From positions 55,795-119,794 of the forward strand of contig NZ_MLJJ01000013.1 in the NCBI RefSeq assembly GCF_002095575.1: a stretch of 64,000 bases of DNA, in the 5' to 3' direction. This DNA comes from Pantoea septica. Its GTDB lineage: Bacteria; Pseudomonadota; Gammaproteobacteria; Enterobacterales; Enterobacteriaceae. This document shows, piece after piece, positions 62,514 to 64,000 of this stretch. The notes below the pieces were generated by a model. The model saw only the letters and a list, made by a program, of their open reading frames with translations. It made no database searches and was not told the DNA's origin. Position 1 is the first letter of the stretch, and each line of letters starts with the position of its first letter. A program made the translations under genes and the position numbers.

Positions 62514-63866
62514 TTAGCGAAACATAACTTCTGCCCAGCGCGCCAGACCGGCCGTCACCGAGCCGAAATCATCGCCGCTGGCGATCGGCGTTTCCGGCAG
62601 CGCCTGCTGTAGCGCGGCGCGCAGCACCGGCGAACGCGCGCTGCCGCCCGTCAGGTAGATCACTTCAGGTTTGGCGTCGCAGCTGGCGAGCGCCAGATGC
62701 ACCTGCTCCAGAATGCGCTCCAGAGGCTGGTTGATCGCCTCCTGCAGCAGCGTATCGCTGATGGCGGCGTGCATCTGCGGCGCGATAAAGTCCAGACTGG
62801 CGTCGAAAGCGGCGCGATCGGAAAGGGCGATCTTGCTCTCCTCCGCCGCGCGCACCAGACGATAGCCAAGCTTCTGCTGCCACACCTTCAGCAGATGTGC
62901 CACCTGCGCGCTCTGTTCCGCGTCGCGCACCAGATCGCGCAGCAGTTTGCCGCAGGCGGCGGAGTAAAATTCGCTCTGCGCCGGCACATCGTTAATCGCC
63001 ACCGCGTTCCACCACGGCAGCGCGGGCAGGGCGGTGCCTTTCTGCGTCCTGCCGCCCAGGCCGAGCAGCGGCATCAGGGTCTTAAACGCCAGCATAATAT
63101 CGAGATCGTTGCCGCCGACGCGGCAGCCGCTGTGGCCGAGCAGGCTCTCGCGGCGGTCCGACAGCTTGCGCCACTCCGGTCCCATCAGCAGCATCGAGCA
63201 GTCGGTGGTGCCGCCGCCGATATCCACCACCAGCACGCGCGTCTCTCTCTCCAGCGTTGCTTCGAAATCGAGTCCCGCCGCGACCGGCTCGAACTGAAAC
63301 TCCACGTCGCGGAAACCGGCGCGCTGCGCGGCGCGCAGCAGAATGCCCTGCGCCTGGGCGTTGGCGTCGTCGCCGCCAGGCCCCTGGAAGTTGACGGGGC
63401 GGCCGATAACTGCCTGATCGATCGCGGCGTCGAGCTGCGTTTCGCCCTGTTCGCGGATATGGCGCATCATGGCGCAGACCAGGTCTTCAAACAGCGCGAT
63501 CTGCTGCGGTTTCAGGCCGCTGGCGCCGAGAAAGGATTTTGGGGATTTCACGAACCATGTTTCTTCCGGGTCCGCCATATAGTGCTGCAGCGCGCTCAGG
63601 CCGAACTGCACGCTGGTGGCCGACACCTCGATGTCCTCTTCGCGGTTATGGCGCAGCGCGCGCTGCAGCAGCGCGGTGGTTTCCGCATCCGGAGTGGCGA
63701 CCTGATGATGGCGGTAGAGCCATTCGCTCACCGCTTCGCGCGTCGGTGCGGCAATCATCGACGGCAGCAGGCGCTGACCCTTCTCCAGCGCCAGCAGGCG
63801 CGGCGTGCCCGCTTCGCACACCGCAATGGAACAGTTCGCCGTACCGTAATCGAAACCAATGAACAT
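62514..63866 (-). CDS. yegD: Hsp70-like protein YegD
   Basis: 450 aa, as in E. coli. Actin/Hsp70 ATPase fold: phosphate-1 FIGFDYGTANCSIAV (residues 2-16), phosphate-2 VLVVDIGGGTTDCSMLL, and adenosine motif YLTGGSARSPVLR. The usual substrate-binding domain and DnaJ-binding features of DnaK are absent. Its client or role is unknown. GGGAGGGG precedes the ATG. Confidence 0.94.
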   Translation of the reverse strand: MFIGFDYGTANCSIAVCEAGTPRLLALEKGQRLLPSMIAAPTREAVSEWLYRHHQVATPDAETTALLQRALRHNREEDIEVSATSVQFGLSALQHYMADPEETWFVKSPKSFLGASGLKPQQIALFEDLVCAMMRHIREQGETQLDAAIDQAVIGRPVNFQGPGGDDANAQAQGILLRAAQRAGFRDVEFQFEPVAAGLDFEATLERETRVLVVDIGGGTTDCSMLLMGPEWRKLSDRRESLLGHSGCRVGGNDLDIMLAFKTLMPLLGLGGRTQKGTALPALPWWNAVAINDVPAQSEFYSAACGKLLRDLVRDAEQSAQVAHLLKVWQQKLGYRLVRAAEESKIALSDRAAFDASLDFIAPQMHAAISDTLLQEAINQPLERILEQVHLALASCDAKPEVIYLTGGSARSPVLRAALQQALPETPIASGDDFGSVTAGLARWAEVMFR

Positions 63867-63929
63867 CTGATGCCCCTCCCGGAAAAAAGGGGGCGACTTT
63901 AGCGCAGCTGAGCGGGGCTGGCAAGCGGC

Positions 63930-64000
63930 TCAGCGCGACGGCGGCGTGTAGACCATGAGCTGCCCGCGGCCCGCTTTTTTGGCGTTATAGCAGGCGATGT
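63930..64000 (-). CDS. C-terminal end of a GGDEF diguanylate cyclase (DgcE/YegE-like)
   Basis: The last 23 codons before TGA read IACYNAKKAGRGQLMVYTPP and SR. The ACYNAKKAGRGQ pattern is the standard end of a GGDEF domain. The neighbourhood (yegE lies near yegD and alkA in E. coli) supports dgcE, but the visible part is too short for certainty. The rest of the gene is past the window edge. Confidence 0.65.
   Translation of the reverse strand, partial: IACYNAKKAGRGQLMVYTPPSR

Overview
The window looks like a chromosomal segment of an enteric gammaproteobacterium, most likely Erwiniaceae (Pantoea/Mixta/Erwinia-like). The proteins closely resemble E. coli homologues, and gene order follows the E. 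coli fru-nfo-yeiH-lysP-yeiG-folE-yeiB-galS-mgl-sanA-cdd-yohKJ-metG-mrp-thiMD-yegSQ-baeRS-mdt-yegD backbone. Most genes have the GC-rich codon use of that family. The genus is an inference from memory, not from a search.

Layout. 1-2.9 kb: fructose PTS operon fruBKA (fruB cut by the edge). 3.2-8.1 kb: nfo, yeiH, a DUF1232 gene, yeiE, lysP. 8.2-10.1 kb: a two-gene iron-chelate ABC importer behind a Fur box, at the place E. coli has cirA. 10.3-14.6 kb: formaldehyde detoxification (fghA, frmA) and a LysR/MFS divergent pair. 14.7-21.7 kb: folE, yeiB, galS and the mglBAC galactose importer with matching GalS and CRP sites. 21.9-30.8 kb: sanA, maeA, cdd, yohKJ, metG, mrp and a GNAT gene. 31-34.3 kb: OxyR-type site, ahpCF, and an auxin-efflux-family carrier.

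34.6-38.2 kb is an AT-rich accessory block between the AEC carrier and thiM. It is bracketed by two copies of the thiM TPP riboswitch. The left copy is broken and the right copy is intact and drives thiMD. The block holds a Tn3-family relic: one 38-bp terminal repeat, a tnpA tail, a res site, and a full-length resolvase gene with a catalytic-site substitution and a compensated frameshift. It also holds an operon-like trio: a small protein, a lysozyme/transglycosylase-like protein, and a 3-TM membrane protein that looks like an effector/immunity cassette. A frameshifted membrane-protein gene, a gene truncated by the Tn3 end, and an orphan gene tail complete it.

38.3-46 kb: thiMD, then a hexuronate/mannonate-type cluster rspA-rspB-ydfJ-ydfI with regulator rspR. 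46-64 kb: yegS, the sRNA gene cyaR, yegQ (with a perfect FNR box upstream), baeRS-mdtABCD, an aldo/keto reductase, an OprB-type porin, yegD, and the last codons of a diguanylate cyclase.

A dispersed intergenic palindromic repeat of about 180-186 bp occurs three times in full and twice in shortened form, always between genes. No tRNA, rRNA or CRISPR array was seen.
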